A DNA stretch of 64,000 bases from assembly GCA_009760885.1 (NCBI GenBank), contig CM019702.1, positions 46,929,550 through 46,993,549 of the forward strand, in the 5' to 3' direction. This DNA is from Achatina immaculata (lineage: Eukaryota > Mollusca > Gastropoda > Stylommatophora > Achatinidae). A program made the position numbers and the translations under genes. Below, one piece after another: positions 1 through 11,114 of this stretch. The notes under the pieces are model-generated. The model did no database searches, had not been told where the DNA came from, and was given only the letters and a program-made list of their open reading frames with translations. Numbering within the stretch: the first letter of the stretch is position 1; every line of letters begins with the position of its first letter.

Positions 1-745
1 TGGCTAGCACAATAGGACTTGAAATTAACAAGAACAAAACAAAAATAATGAAAATTCCTCTCAATCAGAATGGAAAAATACACATAGAAGGGACAGATAT
101 TGAAGAAGTCAATCAATTTGCAGATCTTGGCAGCTACATAGACCAGGATGGTGACACTAGAGGGGAAGTTAGAATCAGAATTGCAAAAGCAGCATCAATC
201 TTCAAGAATCTTGAGAACATATGGAATTCAAAAGTTATAAGTACAAAAACCAAGTTAAGACTATTCAATTCAAATGTAATATCCACCCTCATTTATGCAT
301 GCGAAAGCTGGAAAACAACTAAAGAAATAGACAAGAAATTAGACTCTTTTGAAAACAAATGCCTCAGGAAAATACTCGGCATCAAGTGGAATGAATTCAA
401 GAACAATGCAGAGATAAGACAGATGACTGAATAACAACCAGTCTCATGGATGATCAGGAAAAGGAGATGAACATATGTTGGTCACTTGATGAGAAGAAAT
501 CATCAGAGAATCCCTAAACAAGCTATTAAGTGGAACACAAAGGCCCGAAGAAAAAGAGGCAGACCGCGTGAAACTCTGAAGAGGACATTACTAAGAGAGG
601 CCAAATTAACAGGCATAAAATCCTTTGATGAGGTTGAAAGACTCGCCGACCACAGGAGAAATTGGCGAGCTACTTGGCGAGCCCTATGTGACGTTTAAAG
701 GCACGGGAAAGATATAAGATATAAAATATAGGAGAAGATATAAGA
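1..745 (+). mobile_element. LINE family A, 3' part of RT ORF (copy 1, broken)
   Basis: This is the C-terminal part of a non-LTR retrotransposon reverse transcriptase. It reads from the post-palm region (a 'QFADLGSYI' block followed by 'LIYACESWKT') through 'CLRKILGIKW' to the terminal 'GRPRETLKRT' domain and 'WRALCDV'. Two stops interrupt the frame: TAA near 432, where the related copy at 11839 has a Gln codon, and TGA near 468, where that copy has Trp. The copy enters the window from the left and is repeated almost base for base 1139 bp further on. The clade is not resolved; it looks RTE-like. It is dead as a coding unit. Confidence 0.85.
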
Positions 746-785
746 TAGTTAGTTAGTTAGTTAAAGTTAAACTAGTTAGTTAGGC

Positions 786-1885
786 ATTTGATAGCATACA
801 CAGAGATTCATTGTGGAGAATTTTGTCTATATCGAATATCATCTAAAATTGTCAACATCATTAAGGACTTATACAATGGATATGTTTGTGCAGTCAAGAC
901 AGAAAAAGGGATGAATGAATGGTTCCAGATTGAAACAGATGTTAAACAAGGATGTATACTGTCTCCTTTACTTTTTGGGATTACAATAGATTTCATAATG
1001 AAAAAATGCTGCACAGGTAACACAGATATTGACTAGGTACATGGGACCCAACTAGAAGATCTTGATTTTGCTGATGAGATAACTCTTATCAGTAATAATG
1101 TGAATTCCATGCAAGAAAAAACAGATAGCATGTCTTCACTGGCTAGCACAATAGGACTTGAAATTAACAAGAACAAAACAAAAATAATGAAAATTCCTCT
1201 CAATCAGAATGGAAAAATACACATAGAAGGGACAGATATTGAAGAAGTCAATCAATTTGCAGATCTTGGCAGCTACATAGACCAGGATGGTGACACTAGA
1301 GGGGAAGTTAGAATCAGAATTGCAAAAGCAGCATCAATCTTCAAGAATCTTGAGAACATATGGAATTCAAAAGTTATAAGTACAAAAACCAAGTTAAGAC
1401 TATTCAATTCAAATGTAATATCCACCCTCATTTATGCATGCGAAAGCTGGAAAACAACTAAAGAAATAGACAAGAAATTAGACTCTTTTGAAAACAAATG
1501 CCTCAGGAAAATACTCGGCATCAAGTGGAATGAATTCAAGAACAATGCAGAGATAAGACAGATGACTGAATAACAACCAGTCTCATGGATGATCAGGAAA
1601 AGGAGATGAACATATGTTGGTCACTTGATGAGAAGAAATCATCAGAGAATCCCTAAACAAGCTATTAAGTGGAACACAAAGGCCCGAAGAAAAAGAGGCA
1701 GACCGCGTGAAACTCTGAAGAGGACATTACTAAGAGAGGCCAAATTAACAGGCATAAAATCCTTTGATGAGGTTGAAAGACTCGCCGACCACAGGAGAAA
1801 TTGGCGAGCTACTTGGCGAGCCCTATGTGACGTTTAAAGGCACGGGAAAGATATAAGATATAAAATATAGGAGAAGATATAAGAT
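786..1885 (+). mobile_element. LINE family A, RT palm to C-terminus (copy 2, broken)
   Basis: This copy reaches further 5' than the first. It contains the RT block 'VKQGCILSPLLFGI', then a palm motif reading FADE where FADD or YADD is usual, then the same C-terminal domain as copy 1. A TAG at about 1033 interrupts the frame between these blocks where a Trp codon (TGG) would fit. The two downstream stops are the same as in copy 1, so the two copies arose by duplication after the element had decayed. It ends with a conserved gatataagatataa-type tail running into GTTA repeats. Confidence 0.85.
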
Positions 1886-2045
1886 AGTTAGTTAGTTAGT
1901 TAATTAGTTGGCTAGTTAGTTAGTTGGCTAGTTAGTTGGTTAGTTTTGTTAGTTAGTTAAGTTAGGTTAGCTAGTTAGTTAGTTACTTAGTTAGTTAATT
2001 AGTTAGTTAGTTAATTAGTTAGTTAGTTATTTAAGTCAGTCAGTC

Positions 2046-2078
<33 letters not shown>

Positions 2079-2140
2079 TTAGTGAATTAAAGTTAAGTTA
2101 AGTTCGTTAGTTAAATTAAGTTAGTTAGTTAATACCATTA
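1885..2140. repeat. (GTTA)n-rich simple repeat
   Basis: About 250 bases are dominated by GTTA/TTAG tetranucleotides with interspersed GGCTA and CAGT variants. A shorter stretch of the same repeat follows LINE copy 1 (about 740-785), so it may be the microsatellite tail of LINE family A that then expanded. Confidence 0.85.
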
Positions 2141-2334
2141 ACTATGCACTTGAAACACATGAACAGGTGGTCAGATCTCTTAAATATCTCCTTGAGTGTA
2201 CAGAAACTGATGACACCTGGTGCTTGTTGTTTGACCATCCGTCTGGAGCTCTTGATGAATGGTTCATTTTTTCGCCACCCCAAAAGTTCACCCTCCCCCC
2301 CCCCCCCAGTACCCCCAATCCCAACTCACAATCT

Positions 2335-2655
2335 CCTTCATTCTTACCATCATGTTGAAACATTGCAGTATTTCTTCATTCTTGGCATCATTTTGAAACA
2401 CTGCAACATTTCTTCATTCTTGGCATCATTTTGAAACACTGCAACATTTCTTCATTCTTGGCATCATTTTGAAACACTGCAACATTTCTTCATTCTTGGC
2501 ATCATTTTGAAACACTGCAACATTTCTTCATTCTTGGCATCATTTTGAAACACTGCAACATTTCTTCATTCTTGGCATCATTTTGAAACACTGCAACATT
2601 TCTTCATTCTTGGCATAATGTTGAAACATTGCAACATGTATTCATTCTTGAACAA
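2335..2655. repeat. 38-bp minisatellite, ~8 copies
   Basis: The unit contains cattcttggcatcattttg followed by aaacactgcaacattt. The central copies are near identical and the outer ones diverge. No coding content is supported. Just upstream (2140-2335) is unassigned sequence with a short poly-C run near 2297. Confidence 0.9.
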
Positions 2656-2950
2656 TGAGTGTAGGATGATATGTAATTATTTTTTTGTTGAACTTCAATC
2701 AAAGTAAAATCGTGCAACATGTAATAAAACCATCTCTAGCATGTTTCTTCCTGAAATAAAAAAAATGAAAACGTCTAAACTTAATCTTGAATAACACAAC
2801 AGAAAATAACAATTGAAGAAGTGAAGAAATAACAACACATAACTAAGGGCGACAGCTGTTGTTTTGAAAGAAAAAAGAAGCAGATATACATGCAGGCACT
2901 GGTAATTCATCTTGCCAAGATTTCATTGTTGAGGAAGTGTATCGTCCTCG
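2656..2950. other. No gene seen
   Basis: AT-rich sequence between a minisatellite and the RPLP1-like pseudogene. The last part (about 2940-3015) may be 5' UTR of the retrotransposed RPLP1 mRNA, but this cannot be shown here. Confidence 0.5.
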
Positions 2951-3015
2951 CACGAGCTAAGATCAGTCCAGCGAAATACGCTATTGCTTAACAAGATGAA
3001 ATAAATAAATAGATC

Positions 3016-3300
3016 ATGGCCGAAAACGATGAATTCGCTTGCGTCTACCCGGCTCTGGTTCTGACAGATAACCATGTAGCTATCACAGGTGACAAGACTG
3101 CAGCCATTTTGAAGATTGCTGCAGTTTCACTGGAGTTCTACTGGTCAGGTCTGTTGATAAGGTTTGGAGGGCCTAGATGTCAGCCGTCTCGTCACTCCTC
3201 TAGGAAGTTCAGGTGGTAGTAAATCTGCTATTGAGGCTAAGAAGAGAAGAAGAAGGAGTTTGAGAAGTCTTTTGAAGACAAGGGCTTTTATATTGTTTGA
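3016..3300 (+). pseudogene. RPLP1: Processed pseudogene of ribosomal protein P1 (RPLP1)
   Basis: From ATG at 3016 the translation MAENDEFACVYPALVLTDNH and then 'VAITGDKTAAILKIAAVSLE' matches the N-terminal dimerisation domain of the acidic 60S stalk protein P1, whose family form is about 110 residues. After 'FYWSGLL' the frame is lost. In the next frame 'LEGLDVSRLVTPLGSSGG' continues the family pattern, and a Lys/Glu-type hinge and a relic of the acidic C-terminal tail follow. The Ala-rich linker is shortened. The copy is intronless and frameshifted, as expected of a retropseudogene. Normal P1 sits on the ribosomal stalk and recruits elongation factors; this copy cannot make it. The family assignment rests on recognising the N-terminal block and the order of the later blocks. 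Confidence 0.82.
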
Positions 3301-3625
3301 CTAAGTTAATGATAAAGACAGAGTTTTTATATCGTTTGACTAAGTTAATGATGAAGACAAGGGCTTTTATATTGTTTAACTAAGCTAATAATGAAGACAA
3401 GGGCTTTTATATTGTTTAACTAAGCTAATGATGAAGACAAGGGCTTTTATATTGTTTGACTAAGCTAACGATGAAGACAAGGGCTTTTATATCGTTTGAC
3501 TAAGTTAATGATGAAGACAAGGGCTTTTTTATTGTTTGACTAAGCTAATGATGAAAAAAAGGGCTTTACTATCGTCTAACTAAGCTAATGATGAAAAAAA
3601 GGGCTTTAATATTGCCTGACACTGT
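3270..3625 (+). repeat. 40-bp minisatellite derived from the RPLP1 3' coding end
   Basis: About eight to nine copies of a 40-bp unit (gatgaagacaagggctttta, then tattgtttgactaagctaat). The unit resembles the last codons and stop of RPLP1 (Asp-Glu-Asp-Met-Gly-Phe-Gly-Leu-Phe-Asp-stop) with small changes. The first copy is continuous with the pseudogene, so the array probably grew from its 3' coding end. Copies differ by single substitutions and 1-bp indels. Confidence 0.8.
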
Positions 3626-3886
3626 TAAAGCACAGACAATACAGTTGTTTTCGTGTAATGAAATAAGTTACTTATAAAACGTTTTTAGAAAATGATAATT
3701 TAGCATATGAAGCACTAAAGAATAATCTTGGATGCAGAGAATCGAGACAGATAATGAAGATGAGGTAGTGGGAAGTTACAAACAATAATAGAATATTTTA
3801 TTTTGATACAGTGAGAAACAGCTGAAACATTTTTTTATATGGGTTTAAGTGTCTGTCTTGTTGTCTATCGCAGTATGTCATCCCTT

Positions 3887-3888
<2 letters not shown>
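3626..3888. other. No gene seen
   Basis: AT-rich sequence after the RPLP1-derived array, possibly including remains of its 3' UTR. No recognisable element. Confidence 0.4.
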
Positions 3889-3942
<54 letters not shown>

Positions 3943-3945
3943 ATG
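3889..3945. repeat. (GA)n microsatellite
   Basis: An almost pure GA run. It directly precedes a LINE 3' end. Confidence 0.95.
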
Positions 3946-3948
3946 AGA

Positions 3949-4150
3949 GAGGCGGCATAGAAAGTCAGGCTTTGACGTGGAACCTTCATAAGACACGAAA
4001 ACAGGGAAGACCAAAAATTTCATGGAAAACGAAGGTTCTAAAAGTATATAGACTCATATAGCCTTGGAGAACAAGGTCAAAGATAGAAATGACTGGAAAA
4101 CTTTTATCTGTAGTGTATGCTCTGGAAGATATTGACTATTTGACTGATTG
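3949..4150 (+). mobile_element. LINE 3'-terminal fragment
   Basis: Translation gives 'SQALTWNLHKTRKQGRPKIS' and, after a frame change, 'VKDRNDWKTFICSVCSGRY' then stop. This is the typical end of an RTE-like RT protein: a GRPK box and a terminal Trp/Cys block. It is truncated at its 5' side by the GA repeat and frameshifted. The left edge of the 1.86-kb tandem duplication falls inside it, near 4094. Confidence 0.75.
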
Positions 4151-4154
4151 ATAC

Positions 4155-4389
4155 CATCTTGGGAAACTGAGAAACTAAGTGGTTAGGGTGCTTGCCTCTC
4201 ATGGCGTAGGTCGATAGTTCGATCCAGGACGAGAGCGCCTCCGCCAACCCGGGTAAAAATGAGGTCCTTCTGGAAGTGAGGAAAGTCGTTCAGATCTGAT
4301 ACAGGCAACACTGTGGGGAGGGGCAGAGAAGCAGGGAGATACTATGAAACTGGTGAATTGTAGCATGACCTTGAAAGTAATGATTATAG

Positions 4390-4425
<36 letters not shown>
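4155..4425 (+). mobile_element. tRNA-derived SINE family 3 with (ATT)n tail
   Basis: The head has an A-box-like 'taagtggttagggtgc' and a B-box-like 'gatagttcgatcc', followed by a ~150-bp unrelated body and a (TTA)n tail. This order of internal polymerase III promoter, body and simple tail is typical of SINEs. The second copy is at about 6013-6285 inside the duplicate unit. Confidence 0.75.
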
Positions 4426-5165
4426 AATATGATTACGAATATATTGTAGGCATAATAGTAACATCTAATAGCAACAGAAAAAGTAATAAGAAAATTAGAG
4501 CAAGGTAGAAAAACAAACTTCCATGACATTAGTAAGACTGGACGCTGACACAAATAAACATAATAGAAAAGACAAATAGAAAAGACAGACACAATGAAAA
4601 GCGAGGACACAATAAAACCTCCGAAATGCAAGTGCAAGATAATGACTTAATTAAATGACAATTGTATAGACGGAGTTGACATTAGGACGCTATTAGAACG
4701 CTATTGCACACAGTTTTTAAATAAAGGATTGACAAACTTGGCCAGCAGACCAATTAATATTTAGAGGCGTGGCCTATTGGACAATAGACTTACGGCATAT
4801 AAGTCACGTAGCAGTTTGAATGACGGACAATCAGAACGCTCATGGAACCAGTGGACATCTGAAGGGTGCAGCCAAAATAATTGTTGGTTAATCCATCAAG
4901 CTGGACTTGAAGGTAAAAAGGCGAGCGGAGATACAGGAGAGGACGAAGAAGTAGGGAAGTACAGGAGAGAGGAGACAGAGGAGGGAGCCCAATGACGGAG
5001 GAACAAGGACGGTCAGTGAATAGAGACCGGTCCAGAGTCAAAGGAAGGAGCACGAGAAGGAAGGAGCCCCCAAGAAGAGGAAGTCCAGAGGCTAGCGGAC
5101 AAGTGAGGGGGATCGTCAGAAGAAGACAGAGAAGAGAAGAACAGCACACGGAAGAACAGACGATC

Positions 5166-5950
5166 AAGGAATGAATGAATGAATGAATAATCTTTATTTT
5201 TCAAGGGTAAAGAATTGGGCACGCAGGCCGGTCTTACATTCTGCCCTTCATCACTCCATCTTTCATTCTTCCCACACACTTGATTTAGTACAAAAATACA
5301 AATTAAATTAGGAAAAACATATCAAAAGAGTGTAAGATTTAACTACTACATTCAAGGTAAAAGAGAAGAAGTAATTAACCTAGTAAAATAGCACTCACGC
5401 ACACATACACATGCAGACATATACATAAATAAAATACATTGTAAATACAGATCTTCTAACATATGTTTTTTTAACAAACATTAAAATAATTTCTAACAAT
5501 ATCTAACAAGTTGCTTTTCTAACTATGTCATTGAAGTACTTGATGGTTTACGTACCATGTGTTGAGAGAGTGCTGGCTATTTTATGGAGGTATATAATTA
5601 CAAGCAAGTAAATAATGAAACAGGTTTGAGTTAAAGGATGAAGTATTACCAATGGATTTTAAATTGTAGGGGAGGGTGTTCCAGAGCTGTACTGCAGAGT
5701 ATGCAAGGCTTTTTTTTGTACAGATCAATCCTGGGTTTAGGAAGAAGACAGTTTTTTAAACGCTGGCTATGTTTAGTGTTATACGTAAACAGTGACCACA
5801 GTAAGGCGGAGCATTGTGCGACAGAATTCTATGAACTTTGTTAAAATGATTCTATTTTTGAGGGGTAGAATTTTGAGTTGTTTGTGTTGATCTACAGTCT
5901 GTACTGGGTGTTTGTCACAAATAAGATTTAATGCTCACTTGTGAAGTGAG
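5166..5950 (-). mobile_element. CR1/L2-like LINE (family D), 3' UTR only
   Basis: In minus orientation this ends with aataaagattattcattcat, that is, an AATAAA-like box followed by a short (ATTC)n tail. The same 3' end occurs at 7030. The RT ORF is missing because the duplication breakpoint cuts the element. Confidence 0.7.
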
Positions 5951-7810
5951 TGGAAAACTTTTATCTGTAGTGTATGCTCTGGAAGATATTGACTATTTGA
6001 CTGATTGATACCATCTTGGGAAACTGAGAAACTAAGTGGTTAGGGTGCTTGCCTCTCATGGCGTAGGTCGATAGTTCGATCCAGGACGAGAGCGCCTCCG
6101 CCAACCCGGGTAAAAATGAGGTCCTTCTGGAAGTGAGGAAAGTCGTTCAGATCTGATACAGGCAACACTGTGGGGAGGGGCAGAGAAGCAGGGAGATACT
6201 ATGAAACTGGTGAATTGTAGCATGACCTTGAAAGTAATGATTATAGTTGTTATTATTATTATATTATTATTATTATTATTAATGAATATGATTACGAATA
6301 TATTGTAGGCATAATAGTAACATCTAATAGCAACAGAAAAAGTAAATAAGAAAATTAGAGCAAGGTAGAAAAACAAACTTCCATGACATTAGTAAGACTG
6401 GACGCTGACACAAATAAACATAATAGAAAAGACAAATAGAAAAGACAGACACAATGAAAAGCGAGGACACAATAAAACCTCCGAAATGCAAGTGCAAGAT
6501 AATGACTTAATTAAATGACAATTGTATAGACGGAGTTGACATTAGGACGCTATTAGAACGCTATTGCACACAGGTTTTTAAATAAAGGATTGACAAACTT
6601 GGCCAGCAGACCAATTAAATATTTAGAGGCGTGGCCTATTGGACAATAGACTTACGGCATATAAGTCACGTAGCAGTTTGAATGACGGACAATCAGAACG
6701 CTCATGGAACCAGTGGACATCTGAAGGGTGCAGCCAAAATAATTGTTGGTTAATCCATCAAGCTGGACTTGAAGGTAAAAAGGCGAGCGGAGATACAGGA
6801 GAGGACGAAGAAGTAGGGAAGTACAGGAGAGAGGAGACAGAGGAGGGAGCCCAATGACGGAGGAACAAGGACGGTCAGTGAATAGAGACCGGTCCAGAGT
6901 CAAAGGAAGGAGCACGAGAAGGAAGGAGCCCCCAAGAAGAGGAAGTCCAGAGGCTAGCGGACAAGTGAGGGGGATCGTCAGAAGAAGACAGAGAAGAGAA
7001 GAACAGCACACGGAAGAACAGACGATCAAGGAATGAATGAATGAATGAATAATCTTTATTTTTCAAGGGTAAAGAATTGGGCACGCAGGCCCGTCTTACA
7101 TTCTGCCCTTCATCACTCCATCTTTCATTCTTCCCACACACTTGATTTAGTACAAAAATACAAATTAAATTAGGAAAAACATATCAAAAGAGTGTAAGAT
7201 TTAACTACTACATTCAAGGTAAAAGAGAAGAAGTAATTAACCTAGTAAAATAGCACTCACGCACACATACACATGCAGACATATACATAAATAAAATACA
7301 TTGTAAATACAGATCTTCTAACATATGTTTTTTTAACAAACATTAAAATAATTTCTAACAATATCTAACAAGTTGCTTTTCTAACTATGTCATTGAAGTA
7401 CTTGATGGTTTACGTGCCATGTGTTGAGAGAGTGCTGGCTATTTTATGGAGGTATATAATTACAAGCAAGTAAATAATGAAACAGGTTTGAGTTAAAGGA
7501 TGAAGTATTACCAATGGATTTTAAATTGTAGGGGAGGGTGTTCCAGAGCTGTACTGCAGAGTATGCAAGGCTTTTTTTTGTACAGATCAATCCTGGGTTT
7601 AGGAAGAAGACAGTTTTTTAAACGCTGGCTATGTTTAGTGTTATACGTAAACAGTGACCACAAGTAAGGCGGAGCATTGTGCGACAGAATTCTATGAACT
7701 TTGTTAAAATGATTCTATTTTTGAGGGGTAGAATTTTGAGTTGTTTGTGTTGATCTACAGTCTGTACTGGGTGTTTGTCACAAATAAGATTTAATGCTCA
7801 CTTGTGAAGT
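5951..7810. repeat. 1.86-kb tandem duplication, unit 2
   Basis: Second copy, offset about 1857-1863 bp. Unlike unit 1, at its right end it continues into the rest of the reverse-oriented LINE ORF. Unit 2 therefore retains the original right flank, and unit 1's right junction is the duplication breakpoint. Short TGGA identity is visible at the junction. Confidence 0.92.
6013..6285 (+). mobile_element. tRNA-derived SINE family 3 (duplicate copy)
   Basis: Near-identical to the copy at 4155 because it lies in the tandem duplication. The ATT tail differs slightly in length. Confidence 0.75.
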
Positions 7811-8476
7811 GAGTGGAGCCTTTTTGTGTTTGAGACTGAGCATCCATCCCAGATTGTGGAACAGTAATCTAAGTGTGTTTGTATGTGTGATATGTAGTAT
7901 ATTTTTCTTGTGTCTTTGTCGATAAAGTGTTTAATTTTGGCTAATTGGTAAACTTTCTGTGCAATCAAATTTGTTAGGTTATGTACGTGAGAATTCCAAG
8001 TTAAATGCTGATCAATGAGGAGTCCTAGGGTTTTATGTTCATGAACATTTTCTATTGCCTTAGTCCCAGCACAAAGCTGTAGTGAAGTTTTAGTTGCATT
8101 TTGCAGTTTCTGTCTTGTAGTGATGAGCATGGATTTTGTTTTGTTGGTGTTTATCAACATTCCATTTTTATTACTCCATTTAATCAAACTGTTTATATCA
8201 TTTTGGAGCGTTGTCTGTAGTTTATTGATGTCATATTCACTATTGTAAACAGTACAGTCGTCAGCGAAAAGATCACACGAAGAGTGCTTTAAATGTAGTG
8301 GTAGGTCGTTAATATAGACAGCAAAGAGAAGAGGACCAAGAATGGAGCCTTGAGGAATACCGGTATCAACCACAGACGAGCCAGATATTTTGTTTCTAAA
8401 GCAAACTACTTGTTTTATACCTGAGAGAAAAGATGTAATACATTTTGTTAGGTCAGGGTGTAATCTATAGCCTTCC
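7030..8476 (-). mobile_element. CR1/L2-like LINE (family D), RT C-terminal half and 3' UTR
   Basis: The reading frame 8514-7798 (minus) encodes an RT palm with 'TGIPQGSILGPLLFAVYIND', catalytic 'DLFADDCTVYN', then 'TKSMLITT' and a C-terminal 'IQTHLDYCSTIWDG' block. These are hallmarks of the CR1/L2/Jockey-type RT rather than the RTE-like families elsewhere in the window. The element is 5'-truncated at about 8476, where it meets purine-rich DNA, and lacks the endonuclease and the fingers region. The ~770-bp 3' UTR ends in (ATTC)n at 7030. The first residues of that frame (to about 8477) come from flanking DNA. Confidence 0.85.
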
Positions 8477-8745
8477 AGGAAGGACAGACAAGAGAAGAAC
8501 AGAAGGACAGACAATCAGAGAAGAATGGCAGACAGAAGAACAGACTATCAGAGAAGAACATAAGACAGAGAGGGATGATCGAGAAGGGGGTCGTCCGACC
8601 AAAGACGGTCAGTAAGCGAAGGCCGATCCAGAAAGCAGAGGAAGACTATCAAAAGAAATCATAGAAACAGACAAGAGAAGAACAGAAGGACAGACAAGAG
8701 AAGAACAGAAGGACAGACAATAGAAGAAAGAGGACGAGACGATAT
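8477..8745. repeat. Purine-rich irregular repeat
   Basis: Imperfect copies of agaagaacagaaggacagac. Similar sequence ends just left of the LINE (about 6990-7030), so the LINE seems to have inserted into this tract. Confidence 0.6.
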
Positions 8746-9620
8746 AGAATCAGAAATAGTGGTAGACGGGAGATGGTTTTCAAGTGATTCAAGTGATTAA
8801 GAAGATTTGTTAGTCTTGAAACTTCGAGTAAAGAGATTCCAGACAAGAAATTAGCAGACCACGTGTTGCAGGTCTACTAGAAAATAAAGTTCAGAATCGT
8901 TCTAGTATCGCATGTAGAATATCTTGAAGTTGAGAACATTGTCGAAATGCTGTATGTAGAATATGATGGATTTTGATATTGTGAACAAATGATTAAGTGG
9001 TTCGATCCAAGTGATGTTGTCGACAATACATCTTGAACTTATTAGTCAGAATTAAATAATGCAGTGAACATTTCATCGGACTTGCTCTGATCTAGTGAAT
9101 GTGGTAATGTGTGTGAGACCTCGATGTGTTATGATCAAAAGAAAAACTTAATCATCTTCAATCCTCATCAATAATATGATAGTTCACACCTTTACATTGT
9201 TATAGAATATGACCATATCCGGTGGGGCAAAAACACATATAAGCCGGCAGAGAAGAAGAGAAGGTTGGTGAAAGGTGAAGGCACCTTACAGGCGCTACCA
9301 CCACGCCCATTTACCATGATCAAGCTTCCTGCGTTTTCATCTTTATATTACCTTAGACATACCTCGGTCACAATAAAATCTTACATTTAAAATCATGGTT
9401 CAGTAAATAGTAAAGATATCTCAAAAACTGTTCTGCTGATTAAGTCTTGTCTCTATATGAATGAATTCTAAAAAAGAAACCGCAGAAAAATCTGAAACTA
9501 AAGTTGCTCGTACATAAAGAAAAGGGCAGACAATTAGGTATGTAGCTTTTTCTTTTTCTTTGGCGTTTACTCTCAGAAAGGAGTTGGATTCGCTGCTTCG
9601 CCGTTAAACGCCCTGCAAGG
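8746..9620. other. No gene seen
   Basis: No supported reading frame or known element. The stretch contains ttcgatcc and taaaatc motifs but no clear tRNA structure or long terminal repeat. Confidence 0.4.
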
Positions 9621-9621
9621 C

Positions 9622-10905
9622 GTGACAGTGGTGGTATCTGGTTAGTGACGGTGTTAGTATCTGGTTAGTGACGGTGTTAGTATCTGCTTAGTGACGGTGG
9701 TGGTATCTGCTTAGTGACGGTGGTGGTATCTTCTTAGTGACGGTGGTGGTATCTGCTTAGTGACGGTGGTGGTATCTATTTAGTGACGGTGGTGGTATCT
9801 ATTTAGTGACGGTGGTGGTATCTATTTAGTGACGGGGGTGGTATCTATTTAGTGACGGTGGTGGTATCTATTCCGTCACGGTTGTGGTATGTATTCAGTG
9901 ACGGTGGTGGTATCTGCTTAGCTGCGGTGGTGGTATCTATATAGTGATGGTGGTATTGTCTGTTCAGTGACGTTGGTGGTATCTATTTAGTGACGGTGGT
10001 GGTATTTATTCAGTGACCGTGGTGGTGTCTATTTAGTTACGGTGATGGTATCTGCTTAGTGATGGTGGTGGTATCTATTCAGTGACGGTGGTGGTGTCTA
10101 TTTAGTGACGGCGGTGGTATCAGTTTAATGACGGTGGTGGTATCTATTTAGTGACCGCGGTGGTATCTATTTAGTGACGGTGTTATTATCTGCTTTTTGA
10201 CGGTGTTGGTATCTGCTTAGTGACGGTGTTAGTATCTGGTTAGTGACGGTGCTAGTATCTGATTAGTGACGGTGCTAGTATCTGGTTAGTGACGGTGGTG
10301 ATATCTGCTTAGTGATGGTGGTGGTATCAGCTTAGTGATGGTGTTAGTATCTGCTTAGTGACGGTGGTGACATCTGCTTAGTGATGGTGGTGGTATCAGC
10401 TTAGTGATGGTGTTAGTATCTGCTTAGTGACGGTGGTGATATCTGCTTAGTGATGGTGTTAGTATCTGGTTAGTGACGGTGGTGTTATTTGCTTATGATG
10501 GTGATGGTATCTGCTTAGTGATGGGAGTGGTATCTGCTTAGTGACGGTGTTAGTATCTGGTTAGTGACGGTGGTGATCTCTGCTTAGTGATGGTGTTAGT
10601 ATCTGGTTAGTGACGGTGGTGATATCAGCTTAGTGATGGTGTTAGTATCTGCTTAGTGACGGTGGTGGTATCAGCTTAGTGATGGTGTTAGTATCTGGTT
10701 AGTGACGGTGGTGTTATCTGCTTATGATGGTGATGGTATCTGCTTAGTGATGGGAGTGGTATCTGCTTAGTGATGGTGTTAGTATCTGGTTAGTGATGGT
10801 TGTGATCTCTGCTTAGTGATGGTGGTGGTATCAGCTTAGTTATGGTGGTAGTGTCTGGTTAGTGACGGTCTTGGTATCTGCTTAGTGATGGTGGTGGTAT
10901 TGTCT
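9622..10905. repeat. 23-bp minisatellite, ~55 copies
   Basis: The unit approximates gtgacggtggtggtatctgc plus tta. Variants at several positions (ggt to gtt, cgg to tgg, gct to att) are grouped into higher-order blocks, for example the gttagtatctggttagtgac type after 10200. It is open in several frames only because of its composition. Confidence 0.93.
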
Positions 10906-10953
10906 TATCTCCCTCCTCATATATTTTTTCAGAGCTGAGGGGACAAATAGAGT

Positions 10954-11114
10954 GTGTTCGGAAAAGAACTGTGCACTAACCGAATATCCATTCCGGTATC
11001 GTTGTGATATCTTAATGACTGTGGCAGGTAGATGTGACTAGATACAGCAGACATTAAGATATCACTACGTTACTGGAATCGATACTGGGTTAGTGCACAT
11101 TACTTATGGAACAC
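10954..11114. mobile_element. Fold-back MITE-like element
   Basis: About 161 bp with imperfect inverted arms of ~60 bp: gtgttcggaaaagaactgtg at the left is mirrored by the complement of cattacttatggaacac at the right, and tgatatcttaatg pairs with cattaagatatca. A ~35-bp loop separates the arms. No coding content. The size and structure fit a non-autonomous DNA transposon, but no target-site duplication could be fixed. Confidence 0.65.

Larger units (their letters stand above)
4094..5950. repeat. 1.86-kb tandem duplication, unit 1
   Basis: Bases from tggaaaacttttatctgtag onward recur from 5951 with only a few indels and substitutions. The unit holds a LINE end, a tRNA-derived SINE, an ATT repeat, unassigned purine-rich DNA (about 4760-5165) and the 3' UTR of a CR1/L2-like LINE in reverse orientation (about 5166-5950). 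Confidence 0.92.

Noticed and set aside
4777..5174. Overlapping frames of 60 to 125 codons, repeated at 6639-7036
   Set aside because: They appear twice only because of the tandem duplication. The sequence is purine-rich and the frames look accidental.
8746..9300. Long terminal repeat of a retrotransposon
   Set aside because: There are AATAAA-like and CATATAAG motifs, but no paired repeat, primer-binding site or integrase-type sequence is visible.
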